Part shown: positions 51,342-60,897 of the stretch, in pieces
How the letters are laid out: the number at the start of each line of letters is the position of its first letter
How positions within the stretch are numbered: the stretch's first letter is position 1
DNA from: an uncultured Lachnospiraceae bacterium
GTDB lineage: Bacteria; Bacillota; Clostridia; Lachnospirales; Lachnospiraceae
Assembly: GCA_900548905.1 (NCBI GenBank)
Contig: URMK01000012.1
Location: 61,528 to 125,527 of the forward strand
Length of the DNA stretch: 64,000 nt
Reading direction: 5' to 3'
Position numbers and translations under genes: made by a program
Notes under the pieces: generated by a model
What the model was told of the DNA's origin: nothing
What the model saw: the letters and a program-made list of their open reading frames with translations, nothing else
Databases searched by the model: none

Positions 51342-53012
51342 ATGAAAAAAAAGCTTCCGGTAATAATCGCTGTCGTCCTTATTATTGTGATTGTTGCCAT
51401 TACTGCCGGGATGAAGATCCTGGAACGGTTCTCCTACTCCAAAGAGAGGATGGATGCCAATGCCTATTATGGACTGGAAACGGGGGAGGAAGTGGCCCTC
51501 GTATTAAATAATGAAATAAAAGAAGAAAAAGGAAGACTCTCGGAGGGCAGATGCTATCTGTCCCTGGATACGGTGCATGCCTATCTGAATGACCGTTTCT
51601 ATGCGGATTATAACGAAGGGCTGCTCTTATATACCACACCGGATACCATCATCCGGGCAGAGGCCGGAGCTGCGGGGGAGGAAGGGTATATTCCCGCTTT
51701 CCTGGAAAACGGCACTATGTATGTGGCTTTGGATTATGTGAAGAAATATACCAATTTTTCCTTTACCCTGTATCAGGAGCCGAACCGGGCGGTGCTCACC
51801 ACCAGCTGGAGTGAGCATCAGGCGGCAGATATCGGGAAGGATACGGCAGTCCGTTATCAGGGCGGAGTGAAGAGTGATATCCTGACGGACGTGGCGGCAG
51901 GGGATAAGGTCATTGTCCTGGAAGAAATGGAAAACTGGAGCAAGGTGGCAACCGCAGACGGGTATCTTGGCTATGTGGAGAACAAGCGCCTGGAGAACCG
52001 GCGCAGTGAGACGCTGATTCCGGTAACGGATTACCAGGAGCCGGAATATACCAGCATCCGCAGAGATCATAAAATCAGTCTGGGATGGCATCAGGTTACC
52101 AGTGAATCGGCCAATTCCACTCTGGAATCGGTGCTTGACGGCATCTCCGGCATGAATGTGATATCCCCCACCTGGTTTTTCCTGAGTGATGATGAAGGGA
52201 ATTTTGTGAGCATCGGAAGTACGGATTACGTGAATACGGCACACAGCAGAGGGCTTGAGGTATGGGCGCTTCTGGATAATTTCACCTATGATGTGAACAC
52301 GAAGCAAATCTTATCCTATACAAGCAAGAGGGCGAAGCTGATTGAAGGGCTTGTGAAGGAAGCCCTTGCCCTGGGAGTGGATGGAATTAATGTGGATTTG
52401 GAGCAGGTGAGCAGCGACGCGGGAGAAGATTATGTGGAGTTCTTACGGGAACTGTCCATATCCTGCAGGGCCAATAACCTGGTGCTTTCTGTGGACAACT
52501 ATGTACCTAAGAATTATAACGCCCACTATAACTGGAAAGAACAGGGAGTTGTGGCGGATTATGTGATTATCATGGGCTACGATGAGCATTACGGCGGCTC
52601 CCAGGAGCCGGGCAGTGTGGCTTCTATCGGTTATGTGGAAGAAGGCATCAGCACCATGGTGCAGTCTGTGCCTCCGGAAAAAGTAATCAATGCCGTTCCC
52701 TTTTATACACGGATTTGGGAAACGGTGGGCGGCGAGGTGAAGAGCCAGGCTGTGGGTATGAGCGCTGTGCAGAAATTCCTTTCCGACAGGAACATAGAAG
52801 TGGTCTGGGATGAGACTACCTGTCAGAATTATGCCCAGGTGCAGGAAGGTGATTCCTTCTATCAGGTATGGATTGAGGATGCCCGCTCTCTGGAAGTGAA
52901 GATGAATATTATGAAGAACTATAATCTGGGAGGTGTGGCTGCATGGAAGCTGGGATATGAAAAGGGACATCCCGAGGTGTGGGAGGTTTTATCCGGCTTT
53001 ACCAATGGCTGA
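51342..53012 (+). CDS. Membrane-anchored GH18-like glycosidase with SH3-type domain
   Basis: A 556-residue extracellular protein. One N-terminal membrane helix (about 5-27) is followed by a copper-amine-oxidase-like stalk region (about 50-150), an SH3b-like domain (about 165-215) and a GH18 barrel (about 230-550). The GH18 active-site motif reads DGINVDLEQ (Glu354). It resembles YaaH/SleL-type wall hydrolases, often tied to sporulation or wall remodelling. AGGAGG precedes the ATG. cwlD lies 125 bases downstream beyond a terminator. Confidence 0.9.
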   Translation: MKKKLPVIIAVVLIIVIVAITAGMKILERFSYSKERMDANAYYGLETGEEVALVLNNEIKEEKGRLSEGRCYLSLDTVHAYLNDRFYADYNEGLLLYTTPDTIIRAEAGAAGEEGYIPAFLENGTMYVALDYVKKYTNFSFTLYQEPNRAVLTTSWSEHQAADIGKDTAVRYQGGVKSDILTDVAAGDKVIVLEEMENWSKVATADGYLGYVENKRLENRRSETLIPVTDYQEPEYTSIRRDHKISLGWHQVTSESANSTLESVLDGISGMNVISPTWFFLSDDEGNFVSIGSTDYVNTAHSRGLEVWALLDNFTYDVNTKQILSYTSKRAKLIEGLVKEALALGVDGINVDLEQVSSDAGEDYVEFLRELSISCRANNLVLSVDNYVPKNYNAHYNWKEQGVVADYVIIMGYDEHYGGSQEPGSVASIGYVEEGISTMVQSVPPEKVINAVPFYTRIWETVGGEVKSQAVGMSAVQKFLSDRNIEVVWDETTCQNYAQVQEGDSFYQVWIEDARSLEVKMNIMKNYNLGGVAAWKLGYEKGHPEVWEVLSGFTNG

Positions 53013-53051
53013 TTCGCAGTAACTGTGAAGGGAATGAAGAATTATTAAGAA

Positions 53052-53092
53052 ATGTTTTGCCTGCGGGTATCCCGGGCAAGGCATTTTTTTTT
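53052..53092 (+). terminator. Terminator after the GH18 gene
   Basis: ATGTTTTGCCTGCGGG pairs with CCCGGGCAAGGCAT with several G-U pairs, followed by a run of nine T. Confidence 0.75.
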
Positions 53093-53136
53093 ACGGCGGG
53101 ACATAGAATGGAATAAGCAAAAGTCGGGAGGTTCCT

Positions 53137-53841
53137 ATGAGGCAGGAACTTAAAGAACAGCTTCTTAAGGGCGTGGTGACGATTGTTCTGTTCACGTCCG
53201 TTTTTTTTGCTGCCAGGCAGGCGGCTGTTCTGGTTAACGAGGGGACAGCGCAGAAGGAGGAGCGTTTTTGCGTGGTCATAGATGCAGGGCACGGAGGGGA
53301 TGATCCGGGGAAAATCGGAATAAACGGGGCCCTGGAGAAGGAAGTGAACCTGCAGATTGCGGAGAAGCTGAAAAGTTTTTTGGAGGCGTCGGATGTAAAG
53401 GTGGTAATGACCCGGGAAAGCGACGGGGGGCTGTATGATGAAAACGCTTCTAATAAAAAGGTACAGGATATGAAACGCCGTATCCAGATAATAGAAGAGG
53501 CCCAGCCCCAGCTTGCGGTGAGCATTCACCAGAACAGCTACGGGGAGGAATACGTGGACGGGGCACAGGTTTTCTATTTCAATGGCAGTGTTATGAGCAA
53601 GGAACTGGCAGAAATGATACAAAACCGGATGATTCAGTATCTGGATCCGGAAAACCACCGCCAGGCCAAAGCGAACGACAGCTATTATCTGCTGAAGAAA
53701 ACAGGAAAGCCTATAGTTATCGTGGAATGTGGTTTCCTTTCCAACAGTGCGGAGGCGGAAAAGCTCTGCAATGACTATTACCAGGAGAAGGTTGCCTGGA
53801 ATATCCATATGGCGATTATGGAGTATCTGAACACCAGGTGA
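53137..53841 (+). CDS. cwlD: N-acetylmuramoyl-L-alanine amidase, CwlD-like
   Basis: A 234-residue zinc amidase of the Amidase_3 family. A single N-terminal membrane helix (about 12-32) anchors it outside. Zinc and catalytic residues lie in VVIDAGHGGDDPG, the Glu of EKEVNLQIAEKL, SIHQNSYGE and VECGFLSN. CwlD makes muramic-delta-lactam in spore cortex; the short length and single domain fit this type. A role in sporulation is inferred from the family. Confidence 0.9.
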   Translation: MRQELKEQLLKGVVTIVLFTSVFFAARQAAVLVNEGTAQKEERFCVVIDAGHGGDDPGKIGINGALEKEVNLQIAEKLKSFLEASDVKVVMTRESDGGLYDENASNKKVQDMKRRIQIIEEAQPQLAVSIHQNSYGEEYVDGAQVFYFNGSVMSKELAEMIQNRMIQYLDPENHRQAKANDSYYLLKKTGKPIVIVECGFLSNSAEAEKLCNDYYQEKVAWNIHMAIMEYLNTR

Positions 53842-53992
53842 TTCGGCGGGCCGGGGGATGCCGCAGGGCACAAAGGACCGTCTGAACTGTCACCTTAATT
53901 TACCAGAGTAAATGATAAGATTCCTGATAGGCTTGGAAAATGAGATATGCTATGCTGAAATTGGGTGATTCTACACAAAGGAGGTATGCATA

Positions 53993-55732
53993 TTGAAAAA
54001 ACGGTCCGGTCTGATGCGGAAAATAGCGGGAAGCCTGTTCGTTACCAGTCTGATTATCATGTTTTTGGGGATAGCGCTTCTTTATACCAGGTTCAGGACG
54101 GAAGCAGTCAGAATGAACCGGCTGCTTCAGGAGTCAAACCTGGAGGTTGCAGGAAAAAATATAGCGGAAAAAATGGATGCGGCGGAATATACGGCGATTT
54201 CCCTGTTTTTTGATAAGAACATGCGCAAAACGCTGCTGAGTAAACGCGCGGTGGAGGATCCGGTGGAACTGCATAACCAGGTTTACGGAAATTTCCTAAG
54301 GATTTTGAATACCGCCTCTTCCATCAGCCAGATTACCCTGTACCGGAAGGACGGGTTTTCTGTTTCGGCGGGCCTTGAAAATAATTTCGGACATTGGGAT
54401 TATGGCAGTTGTATGGAGGTAATAGAGGAATATGATGAAGGGTTTTCGGAGGAGAGCAGCTATGGGTTATGGATTCCGGTAACGATAGTGCTGCAGAACG
54501 GCATTCGGGAACCCTATTTTATGAATGTGCGGATATTGCGGGATGTGAGCTCCAATGAACCGGTGGGGATGCTCGTATTCTATGTGAAAGAGAAGGTTTT
54601 GGGAGCTATGTATTCTTTTTTTGGAGAGGAAAGCTTCCTGACGGATGCGGACGGCACCGTGATTTCAGCCCGGAACCGCTATGAAATAGGGACTAAGGTT
54701 GCCCTGGGGCAGGAGGAAGCGGAGTCGGTTTTCTATGTCCCTGTGGGGGACAAGGGCTGGTATCTGGCGGCGGTTCCTGAAAATACCATTCTGAAAACCA
54801 CACAGGATACGGTGTTTTTTACCATGCTTGCTGCCGCAGGGATATGCACCCTGCTGTCCATGGCTGCAGCCTGTTTCATTTCCCGGGGATTAACCCGCAA
54901 CATTAAACATCTGAAGGATATCATGGAGCAGACGGGAGCCGGAAACCTGCAGCTGCGGTACCAGGGGAAAAGCAGGGATGAAGTGGATTATCTGGGAAGA
55001 ACCTATAATACGATGCTGGATGATATCAGAGGGTATATAGAGGAGGACAAGAAAAAGCAGAAGCAGATCCAGTTCGGGGAGATTAAGTTTCTCCAGGCGC
55101 AGATCAATCCCCATCTGTTGTATAACACGCTGGATGTTGCTATCTTCTATATGGAAAAAAGCAATATGGATATGGCGCTTACAATACTGCGTTCCATGAG
55201 CGGTTTTTTCAAGCTGTCTTTAGGGAAGGGAGACGCTTTTCATACCATACGCACCGAACTGGAGCATATCCGTTATTATATGCAGCTGCAGATGCTGTGC
55301 AGAGGGAAGAAAATCGATCTGATAACAGAAATCCCGGAGGACTTTCTGTCCGTAAAAGTACCCCGTATTACCCTGCAGCCGATTGTGGAAAACGCATATC
55401 TGCATGCTTTTTCAGGAAATATCAACGATGGGTGGATACGGATTGCCATAGACCGGAAGGAGGAGGAAGAAAGGGCCGTTATCCGCATTGTGGTTACGGA
55501 TAACGGTATGGGTATGGAACAGGAAAAAACGCTTCGGATTGAGGAAGCAGTGCGGGAAGAAAAATGCCAGGGGAACAGCTTCGGCCTCTGGAATGTTTAC
55601 AGAAGGCTGAAGCTGTACTACGGTCCAAAGTGCACAATGTGCCTGGAAAGCGAATTTGGCGAGTATACCAAGGTGGTTTTGATCATACCGGAGGAGATGG
55701 CGGAGCATGTACAGACTGATGATAATCGATGA
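53993..55732 (+). CDS. YesM-type sensor histidine kinase
   Basis: A 579-residue membrane kinase begun by TTG with AAAGGAGG upstream. Two membrane helices (about 15-34 and 267-290) enclose an extracellular sensor domain. A HAMP domain follows. The His_kinase domain has QINPHLLYNTLD (phospho-His) and the HATPase has LQPIVENAYLHAF and DNGMGM. YesM kinases sense carbohydrates with a solute-binding protein and phosphorylate a YesN regulator, here the next gene, which overlaps by 26 bases. Confidence 0.93.
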   Translation: MKKRSGLMRKIAGSLFVTSLIIMFLGIALLYTRFRTEAVRMNRLLQESNLEVAGKNIAEKMDAAEYTAISLFFDKNMRKTLLSKRAVEDPVELHNQVYGNFLRILNTASSISQITLYRKDGFSVSAGLENNFGHWDYGSCMEVIEEYDEGFSEESSYGLWIPVTIVLQNGIREPYFMNVRILRDVSSNEPVGMLVFYVKEKVLGAMYSFFGEESFLTDADGTVISARNRYEIGTKVALGQEEAESVFYVPVGDKGWYLAAVPENTILKTTQDTVFFTMLAAAGICTLLSMAAACFISRGLTRNIKHLKDIMEQTGAGNLQLRYQGKSRDEVDYLGRTYNTMLDDIRGYIEEDKKKQKQIQFGEIKFLQAQINPHLLYNTLDVAIFYMEKSNMDMALTILRSMSGFFKLSLGKGDAFHTIRTELEHIRYYMQLQMLCRGKKIDLITEIPEDFLSVKVPRITLQPIVENAYLHAFSGNINDGWIRIAIDRKEEEERAVIRIVVTDNGMGMEQEKTLRIEEAVREEKCQGNSFGLWNVYRRLKLYYGPKCTMCLESEFGEYTKVVLIIPEEMAEHVQTDDNR

Positions 55733-57302
55733 TGATACGGCAATAAGGGAGCATATAAAGGAAATCATTCCCTGGGACAATATGGGGCTTGAACTGGCGG
55801 CTGAGGCTTCGGAGGGCGAAGAGGCTATGGCTCTTTTCATGCAGTATGAGCCCCATATTGTACTGACGGATATTAACATCCCGCTAATTGACGGAATGGA
55901 GCTGGCCCGTCGGTTCGCGGAGAAGGAAAAGGATATCCAGATTGTGCTGATAACGGGTTTCGGGACGTTGGAATATGCAAGGGAAGCCATTAAAACCGGA
56001 ACGGTGGATTTCCTTTTAAAGCCGCTGGATTCCGAAGAACTTATCGGGGCGCTGCAAAAGGCGGTATCCAACATACAGAAAAAAACGGAGGAGCTGGCAA
56101 AATTCCAGCGTATGGAAGATATCCTTCAAGAGAACCTGCCGCTTCTTCAGGACAGGTATATGCTGCAGGTGCTGGAAGGGGTGGAGGAGACAGAAGAAGA
56201 ATTGAAGCTGCACCTGGATAAGCTGAATCTGGAAATAACGGGAAATTATTTTCAGGCGGCGGCTCTGGTACCCGATTTCGGACGTATGAAAATTGTTGAC
56301 AAGGAAGTTTTCCAGTTTGCCCTGCAAAATATGATTTCGGAAATCGGAAACGAGTACCGGTTGATATGCCGGGTGCTCTGGAAGGATTATTCCCAGGGGT
56401 TTGTCTGTATCCAAATGAAGGATCCGGATAGAGAAGCGGCGGAAAAAATGATGATGCGGGTCAGGGACAAGCTTCAAACCTATTCCCATTATGATTTCCA
56501 GGCCGGGGTGGGCCGCCTGGTGGACCGGATGAAGGAACTGCCTGCCAGCTGTGAAGGGGCGCGGCAGGCTCTGGATTACAGCAGCATCTATGGCAGGAAT
56601 CATGTAACGGTAATCGAGAATGTACTGGTTCTGGAGGAAAGGGAACCAATCCGCCTGGAAAAAGAGGTCGGGGAGGTCATCCGGCTCTCCGGTTCCGCGG
56701 GTATCCTGGATATCAGACAGGCGGTAGGAAACTATATGAACCGGCTGCTGATTGCCTCAAAGGGGTCTTTTTCCTGTATCCAGAAAGAGTGTATCAGGCT
56801 GCTGTCGGACATCCTAACCTCGTGCCGGGAAATCCGCTGGGATATGGAAGGCTGTTTTAAGGAGGATCCCTATTTTTCGTTGCTCCAGTGCCGGGAACCC
56901 CTGGAGCTGCAGGGCGTCCTGCTGGAAGTATGCGGACAGATAAAGGCGTATAAGCAGCAGCAAAGCCAGAAAAAAGGGAAACGTGTCATAGAAAAGGCAA
57001 AATGGTATATCCGGGAGCATTACCGGGAGGAACAGCTGAATCTATCCCAGGTAAGCGAGTCTATCGGCCTGTCCGCCGTCTATTTCTGCAGTCTGTTCAA
57101 GGAGGAAACGGGCTTCACCTTTGTGGAATATCTGAATCTGGTCAGAATCGGGCAGGCCAAAATGCTTCTGCGGGACAGTAATATGAAAATTTACCAGATA
57201 GCGCTGGAGGTCGGTTACAGCAACCCCTCTTATTTTTATGAAGTATTTAAGAAGCTAACCGGAAAAAGGCCGAGGGAATATGCGGAAAATCCGGAATCTT
57301 AA
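55707..57302 (+). CDS. YesN-type response regulator with AraC domain
   Basis: A 531-residue regulator. The receiver domain (1-120) has phospho-acceptor Asp55 in VLTDINIPLIDG. A helical middle region follows. The C-terminal AraC domain (about 430-528) has LSQVSESIGLSAVYFCSLFK and IYQIALEVGYSNPSYFYEVFKK. It forms a two-component pair with the overlapping kinase and probably activates the downstream binding protein, permease, aldolase and rhamnosidase genes. Confidence 0.94.
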   Translation: MYRLMIIDDDTAIREHIKEIIPWDNMGLELAAEASEGEEAMALFMQYEPHIVLTDINIPLIDGMELARRFAEKEKDIQIVLITGFGTLEYAREAIKTGTVDFLLKPLDSEELIGALQKAVSNIQKKTEELAKFQRMEDILQENLPLLQDRYMLQVLEGVEETEEELKLHLDKLNLEITGNYFQAAALVPDFGRMKIVDKEVFQFALQNMISEIGNEYRLICRVLWKDYSQGFVCIQMKDPDREAAEKMMMRVRDKLQTYSHYDFQAGVGRLVDRMKELPASCEGARQALDYSSIYGRNHVTVIENVLVLEEREPIRLEKEVGEVIRLSGSAGILDIRQAVGNYMNRLLIASKGSFSCIQKECIRLLSDILTSCREIRWDMEGCFKEDPYFSLLQCREPLELQGVLLEVCGQIKAYKQQQSQKKGKRVIEKAKWYIREHYREEQLNLSQVSESIGLSAVYFCSLFKEETGFTFVEYLNLVRIGQAKMLLRDSNMKIYQIALEVGYSNPSYFYEVFKKLTGKRPREYAENPES

Positions 57303-57323
57303 GAAAACGTGAGGAATATTAAG

Positions 57324-57445
57324 ACGGAAATCCGGAGGATTTCCAAACAGGCCTGATTTTATTGCGTAAAGGTATCGAATATAATATAGCTATCCTGCAG
57401 GAGATGCACCGTTTACAGAAGAAATCAATGTCCGCCGATGCGGAC
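57324..57445 (+). promoter_or_regulatory. Leader with two hairpins before the binding-protein gene
   Basis: GGAAATCC-GGA-GGATTTCC (57324-57342) and GTCCGC-CGAT-GCGGAC (57430-57445) flank an AT-rich stretch with TATAAT near 57385. The second hairpin lies just ahead of the ribosome binding site GGAGAGGGGG. The exact promoter is not certain. Confidence 0.45.
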
Positions 57446-57459
57446 GGAGAGGGGGTTCC

Positions 57460-58911
57460 ATGAAAAAGAAAGGTAGAAAAATACTTGCAGTATTGCTTGC
57501 GGGCATGATGCTGGCCGCATGTCAGGGAAATGCGGAGGTGCCGGAAACGAAGGATACGGCAGCCGTTTCCGCAGAAACCGTTGAGACGGCAAAGACACCG
57601 GATCAGGAGGCATCTGTCCGGGAAACGGCAGCGGATACGCCGCAGGCTGATTTGGAGGGAACGGAGATTACCTTCTGGTACATGCCGCTGTACGAAGGCT
57701 TTGATGAAAAAATGAGCCGGGATTTGGCGCAGGAGGTAAAGGACAAATATGGGATTATTTTGAATACAGAGGTATTGACATGGGATGCGGGACCGGAAAA
57801 GGTGACGGTAGCAATGGCAACCGGAGCTACGCCGGATCTGTATCTGGATACCTATTCCCGGATTGCGCCGGCAATCGGAGGCGGTCTGACGGCAGATATC
57901 ACGGATACCGCGCAAGCGCTCAGCCCGCTTCTATACGAAGGCGTCCTGGATACAGGGAAGCTGGACGCAGTCCAGGGCTATATTCCCATCAACCTGTCTC
58001 AGGGCTATAACATCACCGTGAATGTGTCGCTCGCAAAGGAGCTGGGTATTTATGACCTGCTTCCGGAGGATAAAATACACTGGTCTTATGAGGAATTCCT
58101 GGAATTCTGCAGGGCGGCAAGGGAAAAAGGAGAGGATCAGAATATCTATGCGACCCAGCTTTTTGCAGGAAGCAAGTCATCCGATGCGGTATATTATTCC
58201 TTCCTGATGAGCGGGGGGAGCGATATCCTGAATGAAGAGCATACGCTTGTTGCGGTGGATGAGACAAAGGCCGCCGAAACGCTGGGGCTGTTCCGGACGC
58301 TCATAGACGAGGAACTGGTGCCTGCGGGCGCTGCCACTACAGTGGATAACGATATCCGCCCCAACTGGTACAGCCAGAAGCTTGCCTGTATGTTCGTCAG
58401 CACGGGGACCGGTGAAGCGGTGAATGTGAAAAAACAAATTGACAGCGGTGATATCCAGGCCTTTGACGTAGATATTTATGAAATTCCCACACCGGACGGA
58501 AAGGCGGATCCCCATGTGATGAGCTGGGGCAGCACAGGCTTTACCGTATTTAAAAACAGCGGGGACGAGGCAAAGACAGAAGCTGCCCGCAAAGTGATCC
58601 AGACCTTCCTGGAAAACCAGGAATACAGCCAGGAGGTGTGCGTACAGACCGGAAATTCCACCGTATTAAAGGATTTGAACGTGGATTACGGGGATGAAAC
58701 ACTGAATGAGCAGGCAAAAAGGGCAGCCGCCAGCACAGCGGCATATGCGGATTCTTCCATAGGGGTGCTGGAGCCTTGGTGGTCGGATTTCAGAGAGACC
58801 TTTTATGTCCAGCTCCAGTCCTATTTTACCGGGGATAAAAGTGCGGAAACGATGCTCGGCGACTGGAAAACCTCAGGAGACGAAGTTATAACAAAAGCGC
58901 TGCAGGAATAA
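57460..58911 (+). CDS. Sugar-binding lipoprotein of the second ABC importer
   Basis: A 483-residue family 1 solute-binding protein. The signal peptide ends in the lipobox LAAC (Cys21), followed by a Thr/Glu/Ala-rich linker (about 25-65). The mature domain begins ITFWYMPLYEGF and includes SWGSTGFTVFKNS. It feeds the two permeases downstream. A strong hairpin terminator follows, so it is probably made in excess over the permeases. The ligand is unknown; rhamnosides or sialic acid are suggested by the operon. Confidence 0.93.
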   Translation: MKKKGRKILAVLLAGMMLAACQGNAEVPETKDTAAVSAETVETAKTPDQEASVRETAADTPQADLEGTEITFWYMPLYEGFDEKMSRDLAQEVKDKYGIILNTEVLTWDAGPEKVTVAMATGATPDLYLDTYSRIAPAIGGGLTADITDTAQALSPLLYEGVLDTGKLDAVQGYIPINLSQGYNITVNVSLAKELGIYDLLPEDKIHWSYEEFLEFCRAAREKGEDQNIYATQLFAGSKSSDAVYYSFLMSGGSDILNEEHTLVAVDETKAAETLGLFRTLIDEELVPAGAATTVDNDIRPNWYSQKLACMFVSTGTGEAVNVKKQIDSGDIQAFDVDIYEIPTPDGKADPHVMSWGSTGFTVFKNSGDEAKTEAARKVIQTFLENQEYSQEVCVQTGNSTVLKDLNVDYGDETLNEQAKRAAASTAAYADSSIGVLEPWWSDFRETFYVQLQSYFTGDKSAETMLGDWKTSGDEVITKALQE

Positions 58912-58913
58912 GC

Positions 58914-58949
58914 AAAAGGGGAAGTGCCCCAGGGTGCTTCCCCTTTTTG
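58914..58949 (+). terminator. Terminator between the binding protein and permeases
   Basis: AAAAGGGGAAG and CTTCCCCTTTT form an 11-bp stem, followed by T. It lies inside the operon, typical for limiting permease relative to binding-protein synthesis. Confidence 0.8.
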
Positions 58950-59000
58950 CACCCACGGGAAGGGAGCCTGTACCGCAGCCGACTTGGAAAGGAGTCCCGC

Positions 59001-59873
59001 ATGAAACAATTTCGTAAAGAAAAATGGGGATATTTGTTTCTTCTGCCCTGGTTTTGTTTTTTTCTTGTATTTACAGTATACCCGTTTTTGTACGGCTTTA
59101 AGGTATCGTTTTATGATTATACCATAAGCCGCTCCGTATTCTGCGGATGGGATAATTACAGACAGGCCTTTGGGAGCGAGGCATTCCGGCGCAGCGTATT
59201 GGCGACATTTGGCTATGCGGCCATAATTCTGCCGGTAACCGTGGGGATTTCCCTCTGGATATCCAAGGTATTGAGCACACGCGGAAAAAAGATGAATGCC
59301 TTCGCCAAAGCCGTTTTCTATCTTCCCTCCGTCACCAATCAGGTAGCGCTGGTCATTGTCTGGAATTTCCTTTTTTCCCCTACCTTCGGGCTGGTGGCCA
59401 GTTTATTCCGTCTGTTTGGGATGACTCCCGTATCCTGGTTTGACAGTCCGAAAACAGCGATTCCGCTGCTGGCCCTCCTGATATGCACCTATGGGCTGGG
59501 ACAGCCGGTCATTCTGTATACGGCGGCGATCAACGGTATACCGGATTGCTATTTTGAGGCGGCCAGAATTGACGGGGCGTCGGAAAATCAGATATTTTTC
59601 CGCATTACCCTGAAACTTCTGCATGGAACCACTACTTATATTTTGATAACAAGTACGATAGGCATGCTGCAGATCTTTGCCGTGCCTTATCTGATGACCA
59701 ACGGAGGGCCCGGCTTTAAAACCTCCACGCTTTTGATGCTGGTCTATACCAGTGCCTTCCAGAACGGAAGCTTTGGCTATGCTTCTGCAATCGGGGTAAT
59801 CCTGTTCGGCATTACGGCTGTCATCGCTTTTCTCCAGTTCCGTATGATGAAACAGGATACCGTGGAGTATTAG
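59001..59873 (+). CDS. Sugar ABC transporter permease (MalF type)
   Basis: A 290-residue permease with six membrane segments and an EAA loop (PDCYFEAARIDGASENQIFF). The ATG at 59001 has AAAGGAG upstream; the longer open frame runs into the terminator hairpin. It pairs with the next permease. No ATPase is encoded in the operon. Confidence 0.93.
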   Translation: MKQFRKEKWGYLFLLPWFCFFLVFTVYPFLYGFKVSFYDYTISRSVFCGWDNYRQAFGSEAFRRSVLATFGYAAIILPVTVGISLWISKVLSTRGKKMNAFAKAVFYLPSVTNQVALVIVWNFLFSPTFGLVASLFRLFGMTPVSWFDSPKTAIPLLALLICTYGLGQPVILYTAAINGIPDCYFEAARIDGASENQIFFRITLKLLHGTTTYILITSTIGMLQIFAVPYLMTNGGPGFKTSTLLMLVYTSAFQNGSFGYASAIGVILFGITAVIAFLQFRMMKQDTVEY

Positions 59874-59881
59874 GAGGAAAT

Positions 59882-60709
59882 ATGAAGAAAAAGAAAACAG
59901 GAAAATGGATCTCGCTAACCTTGCTGCTTCTGCTGATCCTGGTATTTTTATTTCCCTATTATGTCATGATTACAGGGGCCTTTAAAAGCCAGATGGCCCT
60001 GCAGCTCATTCCTCCGGATCTGAATCCCTTTCGTAACCTGACAGGAAAAAATGCCGTCTATGTATGGCAGAAAACGGAAATTCTGCTGTGGCTGGCAAAC
60101 AGTGCCGCGGTCAGCCTGGGAACCGCAGTTATCACGGTGTTTATAGGGGCAACGGCGGGATATGCCTTTGCGAAAAAAAGATTCCGGGGCCGGGGAGTTA
60201 TATTTGCCCTGGTAATTGCCACCATGCTTCTGCCAAGGCAGATGCTTCTGATTCCCAATTATCTGGTGGCTATGAAGCTTCACCTGACCAACTCCCGGAT
60301 AGGGCTGATTCTGACCACGGTTTCCCCGGCGTTCGGCGTGTTTTTATGCAGACAGTTTATGGGAAGCATCCCCACGGAGCTTTTGGAAGCGGCGGAAATA
60401 GACGGCTGCGGTGAAATCCGGAGATTTGCGGGCATCGTGCTCCCCATGGCGCTGCCGGCGCTGGGGGCGCTGGGGATATTCTCATTTTTCAGCGCCTGGA
60501 ACGATTATCTGTGGCAGCTGATTATGATAGCGGACAAAAGTCTTCGGACGACCCCTATCGGGATTGCCCTGTTTTCCCAGGGACAGATAACGAATACGGG
60601 GTACCAGCTGATGGCAGCCATGATTGCAACCCTTCCCATGATGCTGATCTTTTTAAGCTGTCAGAAATTTTTTGTGAAGGGGATTACAATCGGCGGGGTA
60701 AAAGGCTGA
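59882..60709 (+). CDS. Sugar ABC transporter permease (MalG type)
   Basis: A 275-residue permease, eight bases after the previous gene, with six membrane segments and the EAA motif TELLEAAEIDGCGEIRRFAG. It ends GITIGGVKG. Its final glycine codon and stop (GGCTGA) form the first bases of the 64-bp repeat unit that follows. Confidence 0.94.
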   Translation: MKKKKTGKWISLTLLLLLILVFLFPYYVMITGAFKSQMALQLIPPDLNPFRNLTGKNAVYVWQKTEILLWLANSAAVSLGTAVITVFIGATAGYAFAKKRFRGRGVIFALVIATMLLPRQMLLIPNYLVAMKLHLTNSRIGLILTTVSPAFGVFLCRQFMGSIPTELLEAAEIDGCGEIRRFAGIVLPMALPALGALGIFSFFSAWNDYLWQLIMIADKSLRTTPIGIALFSQGQITNTGYQLMAAMIATLPMMLIFLSCQKFFVKGITIGGVKG

Positions 60710-60895
60710 AAAAATGCTTTCAGCCTCCCTGATGAAAATGTGCGCAAAGGCGCACAGGCGGGAGCAAGGCTGAAAAAGCATTTTCAGCCTCCCTGATGAA
60801 AATGTGCGCATAGGCGCACGGGCGGGAGCAAGGCTGAAAAAATGCTTTCAGCCTCCCTGATGAAAATGTGCGCATAGGCGCACGGGCGGGAGCAA
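60704..60895 (+). repeat. Three tandem 64-bp repeats between permease and aldolase genes
   Basis: Units 60704-60767, 60768-60831 and 60832-60895 are equal in length and nearly identical. Each has a hairpin GGCTGAAA/TTTCAGCC, then CTCCC, a GTGCGC/GCGCAC hairpin and GGGAG. Unit 2 carries AAGCATT where the others have AATGCTT, an inverted loop. The last GGGAG is the ribosome binding site of the aldolase. In each unit CTCCC can pair with GGGAG. Confidence 0.9.
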
Positions 60896-60897
60896 GA

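Noticed and set aside
60704..60895. CRISPR array
   Set aside because: The repeats are directly abutting 64-bp units with no unique spacers and no cas genes.
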